Source: an uncultured Clostridia bacterium (GTDB taxonomy: Bacteria; Bacillota; Clostridia; Oscillospirales; Acutalibacteraceae). Taken from it: DNA of 64,000 nucleotides. A program made the translations under genes and the position numbers. Positions 1 through 8,317 of the stretch are shown here, piece after piece. How positions within the stretch are numbered: position 1 is the first letter of the stretch; every line of letters begins with the position of its first letter. The notes beneath the pieces are model-generated. The model saw only the letters and a program-made list of their open reading frames with translations. It was not told the origin of the DNA and did not search any database. Location: positions 145,115 through 209,114 of the forward strand of contig CANQFC010000005.1 of NCBI GenBank assembly GCA_947598155.1, written 5' to 3'.

Positions 1-1
1 T

Positions 2-295
2 TGGGTATCAATGGGAGAGAGCGACAGTGTTTGGGAGGAACGTATCCGAGATTTAACGCCGTACAGAGTAACGGCCGAGCTTATGAAAAACGCCGGCGAA
101 AACTGCCGCTTTATGCACTGCCTGCCCGCGTTTCACGACCTCAACACGGAAATCGGCAGAAAGGTTTATGAAAAATTCGGGCTTACTTGTATGGAGGTTA
201 CCGATGATGTCATCGGCGGCGAACGCTCAATAGTGTTTGACGAGGCCGAGAACCGTATGCACACAATCAAAGCCGTTATGGCCGCAACTTTATAA
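2..295 (+). CDS. argF: Ornithine carbamoyltransferase, C-terminal part (gene starts before the window)
   Basis: The reading frame is open from base 2 and ends at TAA 293-295, giving about the last 97 residues of a protein that is normally 310-335 long. It contains the HCLPAF motif of ornithine carbamoyltransferases, which carries the catalytic Cys, plus the W/MGE segment before it and the typical [19 protein letters not shown] ending. The enzyme joins carbamoyl phosphate and ornithine to make citrulline in arginine synthesis. The catabolic paralogue ArcB shares these motifs, so anabolic ArgF is assigned only as the more usual form. A bidirectional terminator hairpin follows about 90 bases downstream, after a fragment of the dispersed repeat. 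Confidence 0.88.
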   Translation, partial: WVSMGESDSVWEERIRDLTPYRVTAELMKNAGENCRFMHCLPAFHDLNTEIGRKVYEKFGLTCMEVTDDVIGGERSIVFDEAENRMHTIKAVMAATL

Positions 296-297
296 TG

Positions 298-322
298 ACG
301 GCGCAAGCCCATTATTGAATAT
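298..322 (+). repeat. Fragment of dispersed CAAGCCC..TTATTGAATT repeat
   Basis: Immediately after the argF stop, the sequence reads GGCGCAAGCCCATTATTGAA. This resembles the 3' tail of the long repeats at 32.4-33.9 kb (GGGGCAAGCCCCTTATTGAA). Only the tail is present here. Confidence 0.45.
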
Positions 323-383
323 AGAAAAAATCCGCCGATTTGAAAGAAAAATTTTTTCATATATCGGCGGTAATTTTATCGGC

Positions 384-413
384 AAAAAAAGCGCTCAATC
401 CGAGCGCTTTTTT
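384..413. terminator. Bidirectional rho-independent terminator
   Basis: A-tract, then GCGCTC, loop AATCC, GAGCGC and a T7 run. The T-run on each strand lets it serve both argF (+) and the convergent tspO (-). Confidence 0.85.
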
Positions 414-422
414 AATGATATA

Positions 423-905
423 TCAGTTTAAAACGCTTATGCCCAAAGTTAAATAACCCGCATACGTTACCCATATCAAATAAGGAATTTGCAGGTACGC
501 CGACAGTTTGTTGACTTTGTAAAATTGCGCAATCATCGCCAAAATTACAGACCACAAAATAAGGAGCCACGCAAACGCAAACGAGTACGCCCTCATATTA
601 AAGAAAATTATGCTCCAAAAGAAATTTAAAATTAGGTTGATACCGTATAAAATAAGCCCTGTTTCAGCCTCGCGTTTTTTGAATCTGCGGTGCTCAAATA
701 TAACGGCGCTTGAAAATCCCATAAGAATGTAAAGAATCGTCCAGACAACGGGAAAAAGGAAAGCGGGCGGAGTGAACAAAGGCTTGTTCACTTCTGAAAA
801 AAGCCGCATATTTTCCCTTGTAAGAAGTGCCGATAATCCCCCGACAGCCAGCGCAATGGCTATTGAAATAATAAATCCCCTGTATTTCTTCCACATTGTT
901 TTCAC
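423..905 (-). CDS. tspO: TspO/MBR family membrane protein
   Basis: 160 residues, the usual TspO size, with five predicted membrane segments. The Trp- and Pro-rich family motifs are visible: KPLFTPPAFLFPVVWTILYILMG near residues 40-63, a LILNFFWSIIFF segment, and WVTYAGYLTLGI near the end. TspO proteins bind porphyrins and other hydrophobic ligands in the membrane and are linked to tetrapyrrole and stress responses; the role in anaerobic Firmicutes is not settled. The gene is monocistronic, converges on argF and is divergent from the amidohydrolase gene. A second ATG three codons in is an alternative start. Confidence 0.9.
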   Translation of the reverse strand: MKTMWKKYRGFIISIAIALAVGGLSALLTRENMRLFSEVNKPLFTPPAFLFPVVWTILYILMGFSSAVIFEHRRFKKREAETGLILYGINLILNFFWSIIFFNMRAYSFAFAWLLILWSVILAMIAQFYKVNKLSAYLQIPYLIWVTYAGYLTLGISVLN

Positions 906-947
906 CTCAGAATAATATATGCGTTTTAACTTCTTTTATTACTTATC

Positions 948-975
948 TTGAATTTAACGGTATTTAGTGTATAAT
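948..975 (+). promoter_or_regulatory. Sigma-A-type promoter for the amidohydrolase gene
   Basis: TTGAAT and TATAAT separated by 16 bases, 35 bases before the ATG at 1011. Confidence 0.65.
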
Positions 976-1010
976 TAAATTAGATTTTGTGCTTTTAAGG
1001 AGATTTGAGT

Positions 1011-2294
1011 ATGAAAACGGTTTACAGAAACTTTATTATGCTTGACGGAACGGAAAATATGACCCCTGTTAATAATAAAGTTTTGGTCGTTGACGAGGGT
1101 AAAATATGCAGTATCGCCGACAAATTTATCGTTGGCGGAGAAACAAGGGTCATAGACCTCGGCGGGCGGTATTTAATGCCCGGCCTTATCAACCTTCACG
1201 TTCATCTGCCGGCAGGGGGAAAGCCTTCGGCAACGAGCGGGAACACGAAAGCGCTTGTAAAGCTCGTTACATCAAGCGCCGTTACAAGAAAAATCGGCAT
1301 TGAAATGTGTAAAGGATACGCAATGCAGGAATTGCTTTCGGGAGTCACCACCGTCAGAACTGTGGGCGGAGTAGCGGATTTTGACACGCGCCTGCGTGAT
1401 ATGATAAATTCCGGCAAAACCGACGGACCGAGAATCCTTGCCTCAAACAATGCCATAGGGCCAAAGGACGGGCATATGGTAGGCTCCGTTGCGGTTGAGG
1501 CCAATACCGAGGAAGAATGCCGTGAAGAGGTCAGGCGTCTTTCCGAGCAAAGCGTGGATTTAATTAAAATTATGATAACAGGCGGCGTGCTTGACGCAAC
1601 CGTGATGGGCGAACCAGGCGTGCTGAAAATGGCTCCGGAGCTTGTAAAAGCGTGTTGCGATGAGGCGCATAAATTAGGATTTAAGGTAGCCGCTCACGTT
1701 GAGAGCGCAGAGGGTGTGCGCGTCGCCGCGGAAAACGGCGTTGATACGGTTGAACACGGAGCGCCAATGGATGAGCATACCGCCGAATGCCTCAAACAAC
1801 ACGGTTCGGCTTACATTTGCACTATTTCTCCCGCTCTTCCGCTTGCAAAATTCAGCCGTGACGCAACGCGCGTCTCCGAAATGGTTCAATACAATTCAAA
1901 CGTTGTATTTGAGGGGATAATTGAGGGCACGAAAAACGCCATTGAACACGGTATCCCGGTGGGTCTCGGCACGGATACAGGCTGTCCGTTTGTAACTCAT
2001 TACAATATGTGGCGCGAGCTTGTATATTTTCAGAAATATGTCGGTGTAAGCCCTGAATTTGCGCTTTATACCGCCACTCTCGGCAATGCAAAAATTGCCG
2101 GTATCGACGAGGTCACCGGCAGTATCAAAGAGGGTAAATCGGCGGACATATTGGTTACGGACAAAAATCCTCTTGAAGATTTTGAAACGATAAGAAACCC
2201 TTATTGCGTAATAATGAAAGGCAAAATGTTTAATAAGCCCAAAATTAAGAAAAATAAGCTCGGCGAGGATTTACTTGACAGCGCTATGCCGTAA
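1011..2294 (+). CDS. Metal-dependent amidohydrolase family protein
   Basis: 427 residues of the amidohydrolase superfamily (imidazolonepropionase/prolidase-like branch). The HxH metal motif is in INLHVHLP near residue 64. It is followed by a Lys in IKIMITGG (a possible carbamylated or structural metal-site residue), His in AAHVES, His in TVEHG, and the catalytic Asp in GTDTGCP. The C-terminal GSIKEGKSADILV segment is the standard end of the beta-sandwich domain. The substrate cannot be read from sequence; cyclic amides or X-Pro dipeptides are typical for this branch. An upstream in-frame TTG at 1005 was rejected because AAGGAG (997-1002) lies 8 bases before the ATG at 1011. An S51 peptidase gene follows 15 bases after the stop, suggesting linked peptide breakdown. 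Confidence 0.85.
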   Translation: MKTVYRNFIMLDGTENMTPVNNKVLVVDEGKICSIADKFIVGGETRVIDLGGRYLMPGLINLHVHLPAGGKPSATSGNTKALVKLVTSSAVTRKIGIEMCKGYAMQELLSGVTTVRTVGGVADFDTRLRDMINSGKTDGPRILASNNAIGPKDGHMVGSVAVEANTEEECREEVRRLSEQSVDLIKIMITGGVLDATVMGEPGVLKMAPELVKACCDEAHKLGFKVAAHVESAEGVRVAAENGVDTVEHGAPMDEHTAECLKQHGSAYICTISPALPLAKFSRDATRVSEMVQYNSNVVFEGIIEGTKNAIEHGIPVGLGTDTGCPFVTHYNMWRELVYFQKYVGVSPEFALYTATLGNAKIAGIDEVTGSIKEGKSADILVTDKNPLEDFETIRNPYCVIMKGKMFNKPKIKKNKLGEDLLDSAMP

Positions 2295-2309
2295 AAACGA
2301 GGAAAGCAG

Positions 2310-2900
2310 ATGAAACTGATTTTATCTTCCTGTGATTTCCGCAATGAAAAGTCAAAGCAGGTAATACTTGAAAATTTAGGAAAGCCGATTAAAGACTGCA
2401 AGGTGCTTTTTATACCAAATGAAAAGGCGAATATTCGGCGTATTAAGAATAAAAAATATCTTCCGAGGCTTCTTGAAGCGGGCTTTTCGGAAGAAAATAT
2501 TGCGGTTTTTAACTATTACGACTGCGAAAAGTTTTTCGGTTTAAGCTTTGACGCTGTTTATGTGGGCGGAGGAAATACGTTCGGCACTTTTGAACGGTTA
2601 AAGCTGTGCAATTTTACCGATGAAATAGTAAGGCTGGTAAAAAACGGGGCGGTGTATATCGGCGGAAGCGCAGGGGCGCACATTGCCTGCCCTGATTTTT
2701 CCCACGTGGCGAAATATGACGAAAACAATACCTCGCTGACCGATTTTAAAGGGTTAAATCTTTTCGACGGGTATTTAATCTGCCATTTCACAGAGGACAG
2801 ACGCGAATACTTTGAAGAGCTGAAAAAGCGGTATAAAAAAGTCCTCGCCCTGACAGACGAAGACGCAATTATTTATGAGAAAAATCAATATGAATATTGA
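2310..2900 (+). CDS. Peptidase S51 family (dipeptidase E-like)
   Basis: 196 residues with the type 1 glutamine-amidotransferase-like fold of family S51. The nucleophile elbow IGGSAGAHIA holds the catalytic Ser at about residue 118, and DAVYVGGGNTFGTFERL is the conserved glycine-rich segment before it. Characterised relatives are aspartyl dipeptidase PepE and cyanophycinase; overall similarity to PepE looks loose, so the substrate is open. A GAGGAAAG ribosome site lies before the ATG. It is co-directional with the amidohydrolase gene and probably co-transcribed. A strong terminator hairpin follows. Confidence 0.82.
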   Translation: MKLILSSCDFRNEKSKQVILENLGKPIKDCKVLFIPNEKANIRRIKNKKYLPRLLEAGFSEENIAVFNYYDCEKFFGLSFDAVYVGGGNTFGTFERLKLCNFTDEIVRLVKNGAVYIGGSAGAHIACPDFSHVAKYDENNTSLTDFKGLNLFDGYLICHFTEDRREYFEELKKRYKKVLALTDEDAIIYEKNQYEY

Positions 2901-2918
2901 AATCAAAAACTGTCTGTT

Positions 2919-2946
2919 GCCCCGCCTTTACAGGCGGGGCAATTTT
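2919..2946. terminator. Terminator hairpin after the peptidase gene
   Basis: GCCCCGCC, loop TTTACA, GGCGGGGC, then AATTTT. It lies between two convergent genes. Confidence 0.7.
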
Positions 2947-2962
2947 GCCTAAGTTAAAAATT

Positions 2963-3322
2963 TTACTCCATTTCGTTTTTGAACTGCGTTATTGTTTCAA
3001 GCGTAATGTCATAAGATTCTTTAACGGCGGGGTAAAATTCTTTCGCCTCTGTGAGCTTTTCCGCTCTGAGCAATTCGGTAATTTCCGAGGATAACGCGCT
3101 AAGACGTGAAAGCGACAAATTGGCGCTTACGCCCTTTAGAGTGTGAGCGGCGCGGAATGCTGTCTGCACATCGCATTTTTCCAAAGCCTCGGTTAGCTCG
3201 CCAAAACTCGGGTCATTTAAAAACATAGGCAAAAAGCGTTTAACGAGCGCGTCGCTTTTAAAGCGGCTTAAAGCGTTATCGTAATCTCCGCCTATTTTGT
3301 CATAACATTCCTTTGTCGTCAT
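2963..3322 (-). CDS. Hpt domain phosphotransfer protein
   Basis: 119 residues, essentially a single four-helix Hpt domain. The phospho-accepting His is about residue 60 in the motif AAHTLKGVSANL, followed by the helix with SALSSEITEL. Hpt proteins relay phosphate between hybrid kinases and receiver domains. The gene starts 17 bases after the stop of the receiver-EAL gene, so the two are almost certainly one operon, and that receiver is the natural partner. No sensor kinase is encoded nearby. A GAGGTG ribosome site precedes the ATG. Confidence 0.88.
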   Translation of the reverse strand: MTTKECYDKIGGDYDNALSRFKSDALVKRFLPMFLNDPSFGELTEALEKCDVQTAFRAAHTLKGVSANLSLSRLSALSSEITELLRAEKLTEAKEFYPAVKESYDITLETITQFKNEME

Positions 3323-3339
3323 ATTTGTGCACCTCTGTT

Positions 3340-5004
3340 TTATTTATTAAGATATTCTTCAAACTGCGCTTTTGTAAGCGGTTTTGAATAATAGTAGCCC
3401 TGTATGTATGTACAACCCATATCGCGGAAATCGTCGGACTGCTCTTTTGTCTCAACACCCTCCGCTACAATTTCAATGTTTAAGTTTTTGGCAATAGAGA
3501 AAATATGCTCTAAAATCAAACGCTGTTTCGGGGAATTCATATTGCGCGCGAAGTACATATCGAGCTTTAAAATATCAATATCCAATTCTCCTAAAACCGT
3601 GAGCGACGAGTAACCCGCGCCAAAGTCGTCAAGCTCAATGCAAAAGCCCGCGTTATGAAGCTTTTGAACGGTGTTAAGAAAAACCTGCATATTATTGGTG
3701 TACGCCGATTCTGTAACCTCAATGTGAAGAAGCTCATGCGGAATGGAGTATTTGTCAGCAATTCCGACAATGGTTTCGGCGAGTTTCGGGTGACTGAAAT
3801 CCACACGGGAAAGGTTGCAGGAAACGGGAACCGTAGGTTTGCCCGAATCGAGCCATTCCCGAAGGTCGCGGCAGGTTTTTTCCGCAACATAAAAGTCAAG
3901 CTCCGTAATAAATCCGCTGTTCTCAAAAAGCGGAATAAATTCTCCCGGGCTTATGAAACCGAGCTTAGGGTGAGTCCAACGGATAAGCGCCTCCGCGCCG
4001 CCCGCTTTTTCCTTGCCGAGGGCGTATTTCGGCTGATAGTAAACCTCAAACTGATTTTCCTTGAGGGCGGATTCCATATATCCAAGGATGGCCTGATGGC
4101 GAAAATATTTATCCTTAAATTCGCTGTTGTATTCGGCAAACTGTTTGCCGAATTGGTATTTTACATCTTCAACAGCCGCAGTCGCCTTGTTGCAAAGGGA
4201 AATTACGGGAACTTTGCCGTCAACCGACGGATAAGCGGAAAAATGCAAAACCGCGTCGGGAATAGAAAGCGTTTTTACGGCGTTGCGCAGATTTTCCGAA
4301 ATGTTTTCATAATTTTCTCTCGCTTTATGAGGGGTCAGTACAAAAAAAGTACTGTCGCTGAGCCGTCCGAAAACAGAATCGGAACCGAAATTTTCTTCCA
4401 TAGCTTTTACGATGCCGATAAGCAATTTTTCAACCTTTGCTTGGCTGTGCCTGCTCTGAAGCATTTTAAGATACATAATTTTACAGCAAAAAATGTCATA
4501 TTCGGTTTCGGAGTTTTTTAGGAGCTTTTCCGCGAAAATAAAGAAAAAGTCCCTGCTGTAAACACTTGTAACAGTATCTCGCTCAACTCTGTCAATTACC
4601 GAAGAAGCCTCACGAAGCCGTATCATACTGCCTACCCGTCTTAAAATAACATCAGGATTATACGGCTTTGTAACAAAATCCGAGGCGCCGTTTTCAAGGC
4701 ATTTAATTTCATCGTCGGTGGCGTTGCTTGAGGTTGTAATTATTATAGGTATTGTTCTTAACGACGGCGTTTGGCCGATAGTTTTAAGAAACTCGTATCC
4801 GTTCATAACAGGCATTTGAATGTCAAGTAAAATCAGGGAAATTTCTTTTTTCCACGATTCAAGAATTTCAATGCCTACTTTGCCGTTTTCGGCTTGAAGG
4901 ACATCGTAAGCGTCAGATAGTATTGAGGACAGTATTTCTCTGTTTATAAGGTCGTCTTCAACTACAAGAACAGTTCGCTTTTTGCTGAGTGACATATCTT
5001 TCAT
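3340..5004 (-). CDS. Response regulator with degenerate GGDEF and active-looking EAL domain (c-di-GMP phosphodiesterase)
   Basis: 554 residues. An N-terminal receiver domain spans about 11-130, with acidic pair EDD, phospho-acceptor D61 in ILLDIQMP and Lys113 in TKPYNP. The middle section (about 155-290) has the size and position of a GGDEF domain, but GRLSD replaces the signature, so it is unlikely to make c-di-GMP. The C-terminal EAL domain (about 305-550) keeps the metal and catalytic residues: EALIRW, the Asn in SCNLSR, EVTES, LDDFGAGYSS, ILKLDM, VAEGVET and QGYYYSKP. It should therefore hydrolyse c-di-GMP to pGpG, controlled by phosphorylation through the downstream Hpt protein. The promoter carries a perfect 7-bp inverted repeat. 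Confidence 0.92.
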   Translation of the reverse strand: MKDMSLSKKRTVLVVEDDLINREILSSILSDAYDVLQAENGKVGIEILESWKKEISLILLDIQMPVMNGYEFLKTIGQTPSLRTIPIIITTSSNATDDEIKCLENGASDFVTKPYNPDVILRRVGSMIRLREASSVIDRVERDTVTSVYSRDFFFIFAEKLLKNSETEYDIFCCKIMYLKMLQSRHSQAKVEKLLIGIVKAMEENFGSDSVFGRLSDSTFFVLTPHKARENYENISENLRNAVKTLSIPDAVLHFSAYPSVDGKVPVISLCNKATAAVEDVKYQFGKQFAEYNSEFKDKYFRHQAILGYMESALKENQFEVYYQPKYALGKEKAGGAEALIRWTHPKLGFISPGEFIPLFENSGFITELDFYVAEKTCRDLREWLDSGKPTVPVSCNLSRVDFSHPKLAETIVGIADKYSIPHELLHIEVTESAYTNNMQVFLNTVQKLHNAGFCIELDDFGAGYSSLTVLGELDIDILKLDMYFARNMNSPKQRLILEHIFSIAKNLNIEIVAEGVETKEQSDDFRDMGCTYIQGYYYSKPLTKAQFEEYLNK

Positions 5005-5055
5005 TGCATTTGCTCCGAATTTGTAATCATATTGTTTTTCAGTAAATTATGCTAT

Positions 5056-5084
5056 ATTATAACAGGTTTTTTCTGTTATGTAAA
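5056..5084 (-). promoter_or_regulatory. Promoter with operator-like palindrome for the receiver-EAL/Hpt operon
   Basis: Read on the minus strand: TTTACA, 17 bases, TATAAT. The spacer holds the inverted repeat ATAACAG-N7-CTGTTAT (5059-5079), which runs into the -10 box, so a bound dimeric repressor would block RNA polymerase. Confidence 0.7.
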
Positions 5085-5089
5085 GTTAT

Positions 5090-5971
5090 TTAAACCCCGA
5101 ATTTTTCCGTAAGCGCGTTAAATCGCTCGTCTGAAATTTTTATGATATTGCCGTGCCGCGGTGAAAAATCCATCGAATAGCAGTCTTTCGGCAACGCGGT
5201 AAAATCTCTCATATTTTTCGTCTCCTGAGCAAAATAACGGTGAGCGCCGTATTCGTCCATAATCATAATATAGCGGTCTGTGCCGTCAAGATGATAAATG
5301 TTGCTGCCCTCGACGCCCGTCGGCGCAAGCGAAACTACCGACGGCGCGCCCGAATACGGCCCGCAAAGATTTTTTGCGGTTACATACGCAATTTTCTGCG
5401 ATTCCTCAAATTTAAAATACATATAGTAAAGCCCGTCCAGCGGAGAACGGATAATATCCGCGTCAATCGTTTGCACTCCGGGGCGCTCAAACAGAATTTT
5501 AGGGTATGTAAGCGTTTTAAAATCATCTGTGTAAGCGTAATAAATTGCCGTACAGTCGTTTTGAATTGTGGAATTTGACCAATACACAAAATATTTACGC
5601 TCGTTTTCATCCCATAACGCTTCGGGCGCCCACGCTCTTGTGGTGTCGGCAAATTCATTTCCGAAATCTCTTATATCAATAACGGTTTCGTCGGTCCAAT
5701 TTATGAGGTCCTTTGATTTCCAACTGATGAGAGCGTGATTTGAGAGCCACCCCTCTTCGCTTTTCATATTTGTGCCGATAATATAATAAAAGCCGTCCCT
5801 TTCCGGAACAATAAACGGGTCGCGCACGCACTTTTTGCCGAGGGTAGGCGTAATTATTTCACGGTTGTTGTTAATAGGCGTAAAATGTAACCCGTCGCCG
5901 CTTATCGCGAAATGGATTCTTTCTTCCCAAGGCTCATTGCCGATAAAATAACAGAATAAATATTTACTCAT
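5090..5971 (-). CDS. Glycoside hydrolase family 43-like protein
   Basis: 293 residues with a five-bladed propeller pattern typical of clan GH-F/GH-J enzymes. Acidic residues in family positions are the Asp in CVRDPFIV, the WAPEALWDE motif, Asp/Asp in TIDADIIRS and the Glu in GVEGSNIY. Family members cleave arabinose-, xylose- or galactose-containing glycans. There is no signal peptide, so it should act inside the cell on imported oligosaccharides. No transporter or other sugar gene lies next to it, so the substrate cannot be inferred. It reads toward the receiver-EAL gene (85-base gap) but that gene has its own promoter. Confidence 0.78.
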   Translation of the reverse strand: MSKYLFCYFIGNEPWEERIHFAISGDGLHFTPINNNREIITPTLGKKCVRDPFIVPERDGFYYIIGTNMKSEEGWLSNHALISWKSKDLINWTDETVIDIRDFGNEFADTTRAWAPEALWDENERKYFVYWSNSTIQNDCTAIYYAYTDDFKTLTYPKILFERPGVQTIDADIIRSPLDGLYYMYFKFEESQKIAYVTAKNLCGPYSGAPSVVSLAPTGVEGSNIYHLDGTDRYIMIMDEYGAHRYFAQETKNMRDFTALPKDCYSMDFSPRHGNIIKISDERFNALTEKFGV

Positions 5972-6059
5972 ATATAGCTCCTTTTGTTTAATATTGGGAT
6001 TTTATCATAAAAAACATAGCAATACAAGACGGAAAAGTTAAATTATTTTAAATCGCCTC

Positions 6060-6088
6060 TTGACAGATATGACTTTTTTTGTTATTAT
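6060..6088 (+). promoter_or_regulatory. Sigma-A-type promoter for rplU-prp-rpmA
   Basis: TTGACA, 17 bases, TATTAT, directly before the L21 leader. Confidence 0.8.
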
Positions 6089-6104
6089 TTTTAAGCCGCA
6101 TATT

Positions 6105-6176
6105 AGGGGGCAGTCTGTCTTTCAGGCTGTAAGTGGTTTTCCCGCCCTCAATAGCGAGTCTATATTAAGGTAGGTA
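6105..6176 (+). ncRNA. L21 ribosomal protein leader
   Basis: The segment GGGGGCAGTCTG..CAGGCTGTAAGTGG..TTTTCCCGCCC..AATAGCGAG matches the conserved blocks of the Firmicutes L21 leader. It lies between a strong promoter and rplU. The leader is thought to let L21 control its own operon by binding the mRNA. Confidence 0.8.
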
Positions 6177-6181
6177 AAAAA

Positions 6182-6493
6182 ATGTACGCAATTATTGTTA
6201 CCGGCGGCAAGCAGTATAAAGTTACGGACGGCGACGTTGTTTTCATTGAAAAGCTTGACGCGGAAGAAAACGCAGAGGTAACCTTTGACAAGGTACTTGC
6301 GGTAGGTTCAGATGACGGCATTAAGGCAGGCACTCCTTATGTTGAGGGCGCAACTGTTGCGGCCAAGGTTATCAAAAACGGCAAATCCAAAAAAATCACC
6401 GTTTTCACTTACAAGCCCAAGAAAAACGAAAAACGCAAAATGGGTCACCGTCAGCCTTACACCAAGGTTGAGATTACGGCGATTAACGCATAA
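6182..6493 (+). CDS. rplU: 50S ribosomal protein bL21
   Basis: 103 residues, the standard bL21 length. It begins [14 protein letters not shown] and ends in the basic [15 protein letters not shown] segment that contacts 23S rRNA. First gene of the rplU-prp-rpmA operon, behind its own leader RNA. Its TAA overlaps the next ATG by one base (TAATG), implying coupled translation with prp. Confidence 0.98.
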   Translation: MYAIIVTGGKQYKVTDGDVVFIEKLDAEENAEVTFDKVLAVGSDDGIKAGTPYVEGATVAAKVIKNGKSKKITVFTYKPKKNEKRKMGHRQPYTKVEITAINA

Positions 6494-6810
6494 TGATAAC
6501 AGTAAAATTCTTTCGGTCCGGCGGCTTGATTGAAGGCTTTGAAATCAGCGGCCATTCGGGCGCGGGGGAAAACGGACGGGATATTGTTTGCAGCGCGGTT
6601 TCATCCGCAGCGTATTTAGTCGCAAATACTGTCCTTGAAGTCCTGAAAATCAAGGCGGACGCGGTTGTCCGCGACGGATATATGAAGTTTGTGATTCCTA
6701 AAGCAAATTTATCCGAAACGAAGGTTCTGACGGAGGGTTTGGCGCTGCATTTGACCGAACTGCAAAATCAGTATCCGCAACACATAAAAATTGAAAGAGG
6801 TGCTTTATAA
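6493..6810 (+). CDS. prp: Ribosomal-processing cysteine protease Prp
   Basis: 105 residues, family size. The catalytic pair is visible as His21 in the GHSG motif and Cys33 in DIVCSAVS. Prp removes the N-terminal extension of bL27 before ribosome assembly, an essential step in Firmicutes that carry the extension. Its position between rplU and rpmA is the conserved arrangement, and the L27 gene here indeed encodes a cleavable extension ending in a Prp-type site. TAATG overlaps join it to both neighbours. Confidence 0.95.
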   Translation: MITVKFFRSGGLIEGFEISGHSGAGENGRDIVCSAVSSAAYLVANTVLEVLKIKADAVVRDGYMKFVIPKANLSETKVLTEGLALHLTELQNQYPQHIKIERGAL

Positions 6811-7094
6811 TGCTTAAAATTAACATTCAGTTATTTGCTCATAAAAAAGGTATGGGCTCTACCAAAAACGGCAGAGATTCAGAGTCAAAAAGGCTTGGCG
6901 TAAAGAGAGCGGACGGTCAGTTCGTTCTTGCGGGCAATATTCTTGTTAAGCAGCGCGGTACTCATATTCACCCCGGAAACAATGTCGGCCGCGGCTCTGA
7001 CGACACGCTTTTTGCCCTTGTTGACGGTAAAGTTAAATTTGAGAAAATGAGCAAAGACAGAAAAAAGGTCAGCGTTTATCCTGTTGAGCAGTAA
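6810..7094 (+). CDS. rpmA: 50S ribosomal protein bL27 with Prp-cleavable N-terminus
   Basis: 94 residues. The N-terminal extension MLKINIQLF precedes [15 protein letters not shown]; cleavage is expected after Phe9, which would expose the Ala-His-Lys end that reaches the peptidyl-transferase centre. The rest is canonical bL27 ([14 protein letters not shown]). Last gene of the operon, followed at once by a strong terminator. Confidence 0.98.
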   Translation: MLKINIQLFAHKKGMGSTKNGRDSESKRLGVKRADGQFVLAGNILVKQRGTHIHPGNNVGRGSDDTLFALVDGKVKFEKMSKDRKKVSVYPVEQ

Positions 7095-7110
7095 TTTAAT
7101 TTGCTAAACG

Positions 7111-7141
7111 AACTCCCCGATTTTTTCGGGGAGTTTTTTTG
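7111..7141 (+). terminator. Terminator of the rplU-prp-rpmA operon
   Basis: AACTCCCCGA, T5 loop, TCGGGGAGTT followed by a T-run. Confidence 0.92.
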
Positions 7142-7241
7142 TTGAGAGGGGCGGGAGTGCCGCGTTCTGCCCTTTCTATTTTATTTTAATATATGCGTGG
7201 CTTTTAAGAAACGAGAGTTTTGTCCGCCGTTATGCGGGCAA

Positions 7242-8231
7242 TTAAGACTGCACCTCGGTTGAGATAACGGCGTTTTTGTAATAGTGCAAAAGAATTTCAT
7301 CATATGTATTGCCTTTTTTCGCCATTTCGTTTGCGCCGTATTGGCTCATACCCACGCCGTGGCCGTAGCCGGAAACGGTAAAAATAAATTGACCGCCCTC
7401 GTATTTTACCGTAAAGGTAGCGCTTTTTAACGAAAAAATACTGCGTATATCCGTTCCGCTGAATTCTTTTCCGCCAATCAAAATGCTCTTAACGGTTCCT
7501 GTGGAATTTAATTCACATTCTCCAACCCATTCCTCCGCTTTTTCGCCGAAAGAGGCGCCCTTTTCAGTGAGTTTCTTTTTAAATTCTTCCTCCGGTACGG
7601 AAAGGGTGGAGGTAAAATTCGGCGACAGCTTATCGTCGGGACTGTCAACGGAGGTAAGGTATGGAAGAGCCTTGCCCCAAACGTTTTCCGAATTTTCCGT
7701 CTTACCGTTGCTTACGGCGAAAAATGCCGCCAAAATAGGCTTGCCGTCAAAGCAAAGTATTTTGTTTTCCACCTCTGCGACGCATTTTTCGGTCTTTTCA
7801 CGGAAAGAAGCGTAATTATCTCCCCATTTTTCCTGCTGTTCAGCCTCCGTCAGCAGTTTTTGCGTTGTATCAGAAATATCCGCGTCGCCTAAATTTGAAT
7901 CCTTGTTTGCTTTTTTATAGAGTAAAAGCGTATGGCAGGCAATTACCTGCGCTTTCAAAGCCTCTTCCTCGGCGGAGCCTCCGATTTCAGCGGCGACTGA
8001 ATCTATAAGGTATTCCCTGAGCGGCATTTGGGTCACTTGTCCGCTGGCGGCCGACATAACTTTAACGTTTGTTTCCGCTGTTTGTTCCTCGGTATCGTAT
8101 GCGGCGTCTTCGTCGACGCTTTCTCCGGAAACATTTGCCGAAAAAGTGTCTTTTGCCTTAGGCACGGATACAAGCGGAAAAAGTATAAGCGCAACGGCAA
8201 GGAAAAAACAGACCGCGGTGTAGCTTTTCAA
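7242..8231 (-). CDS. SpoIID/LytB-like protein (stage II sporulation protein D family)
   Basis: 329 residues. One N-terminal membrane segment (about 5-22) is followed by a low-complexity stretch and a SpoIID domain. Landmarks are MPLREYLIDSVAAEIG, EEEALKAQVIACHTLLL and the C-terminal GYGHGVGMSQYGANEMAKKG with ILLHYYKNA. SpoIID is the lytic transglycosylase of the SpoIIDMP machine that drives engulfment in endospore formers. Sequences of this family also occur in non-sporulating Clostridia, and no other spore gene lies nearby, so a role in sporulation is only likely. Single gene, divergent from citrate synthase. Confidence 0.87.
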   Translation of the reverse strand: MKSYTAVCFFLAVALILFPLVSVPKAKDTFSANVSGESVDEDAAYDTEEQTAETNVKVMSAASGQVTQMPLREYLIDSVAAEIGGSAEEEALKAQVIACHTLLLYKKANKDSNLGDADISDTTQKLLTEAEQQEKWGDNYASFREKTEKCVAEVENKILCFDGKPILAAFFAVSNGKTENSENVWGKALPYLTSVDSPDDKLSPNFTSTLSVPEEEFKKKLTEKGASFGEKAEEWVGECELNSTGTVKSILIGGKEFSGTDIRSIFSLKSATFTVKYEGGQFIFTVSGYGHGVGMSQYGANEMAKKGNTYDEILLHYYKNAVISTEVQS

Positions 8232-8251
8232 ATTTTATCACTCCCTTTTTG

Positions 8252-8278
8252 TTGACTTTATTTGAGGTTTGTTATAAA
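8252..8278 (+). promoter_or_regulatory. Possible promoter of the citrate synthase gene
   Basis: TTGACT and TATAAA with a short 15-base spacer. Another TATAAT lies at 8280-8285 without a well-placed -35 box. Confidence 0.4.
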
Positions 8279-8317
8279 ATATAATAGATTATATATAATT
8301 TATAAGGAGGTAGGCTG

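Noticed and set aside
3655-4521. 288-codon open frame opposite the receiver-EAL gene
   Set aside because: Shadow of the EAL gene, whose catalytic motifs are all on the minus strand; the plus product has no recognisable motif.
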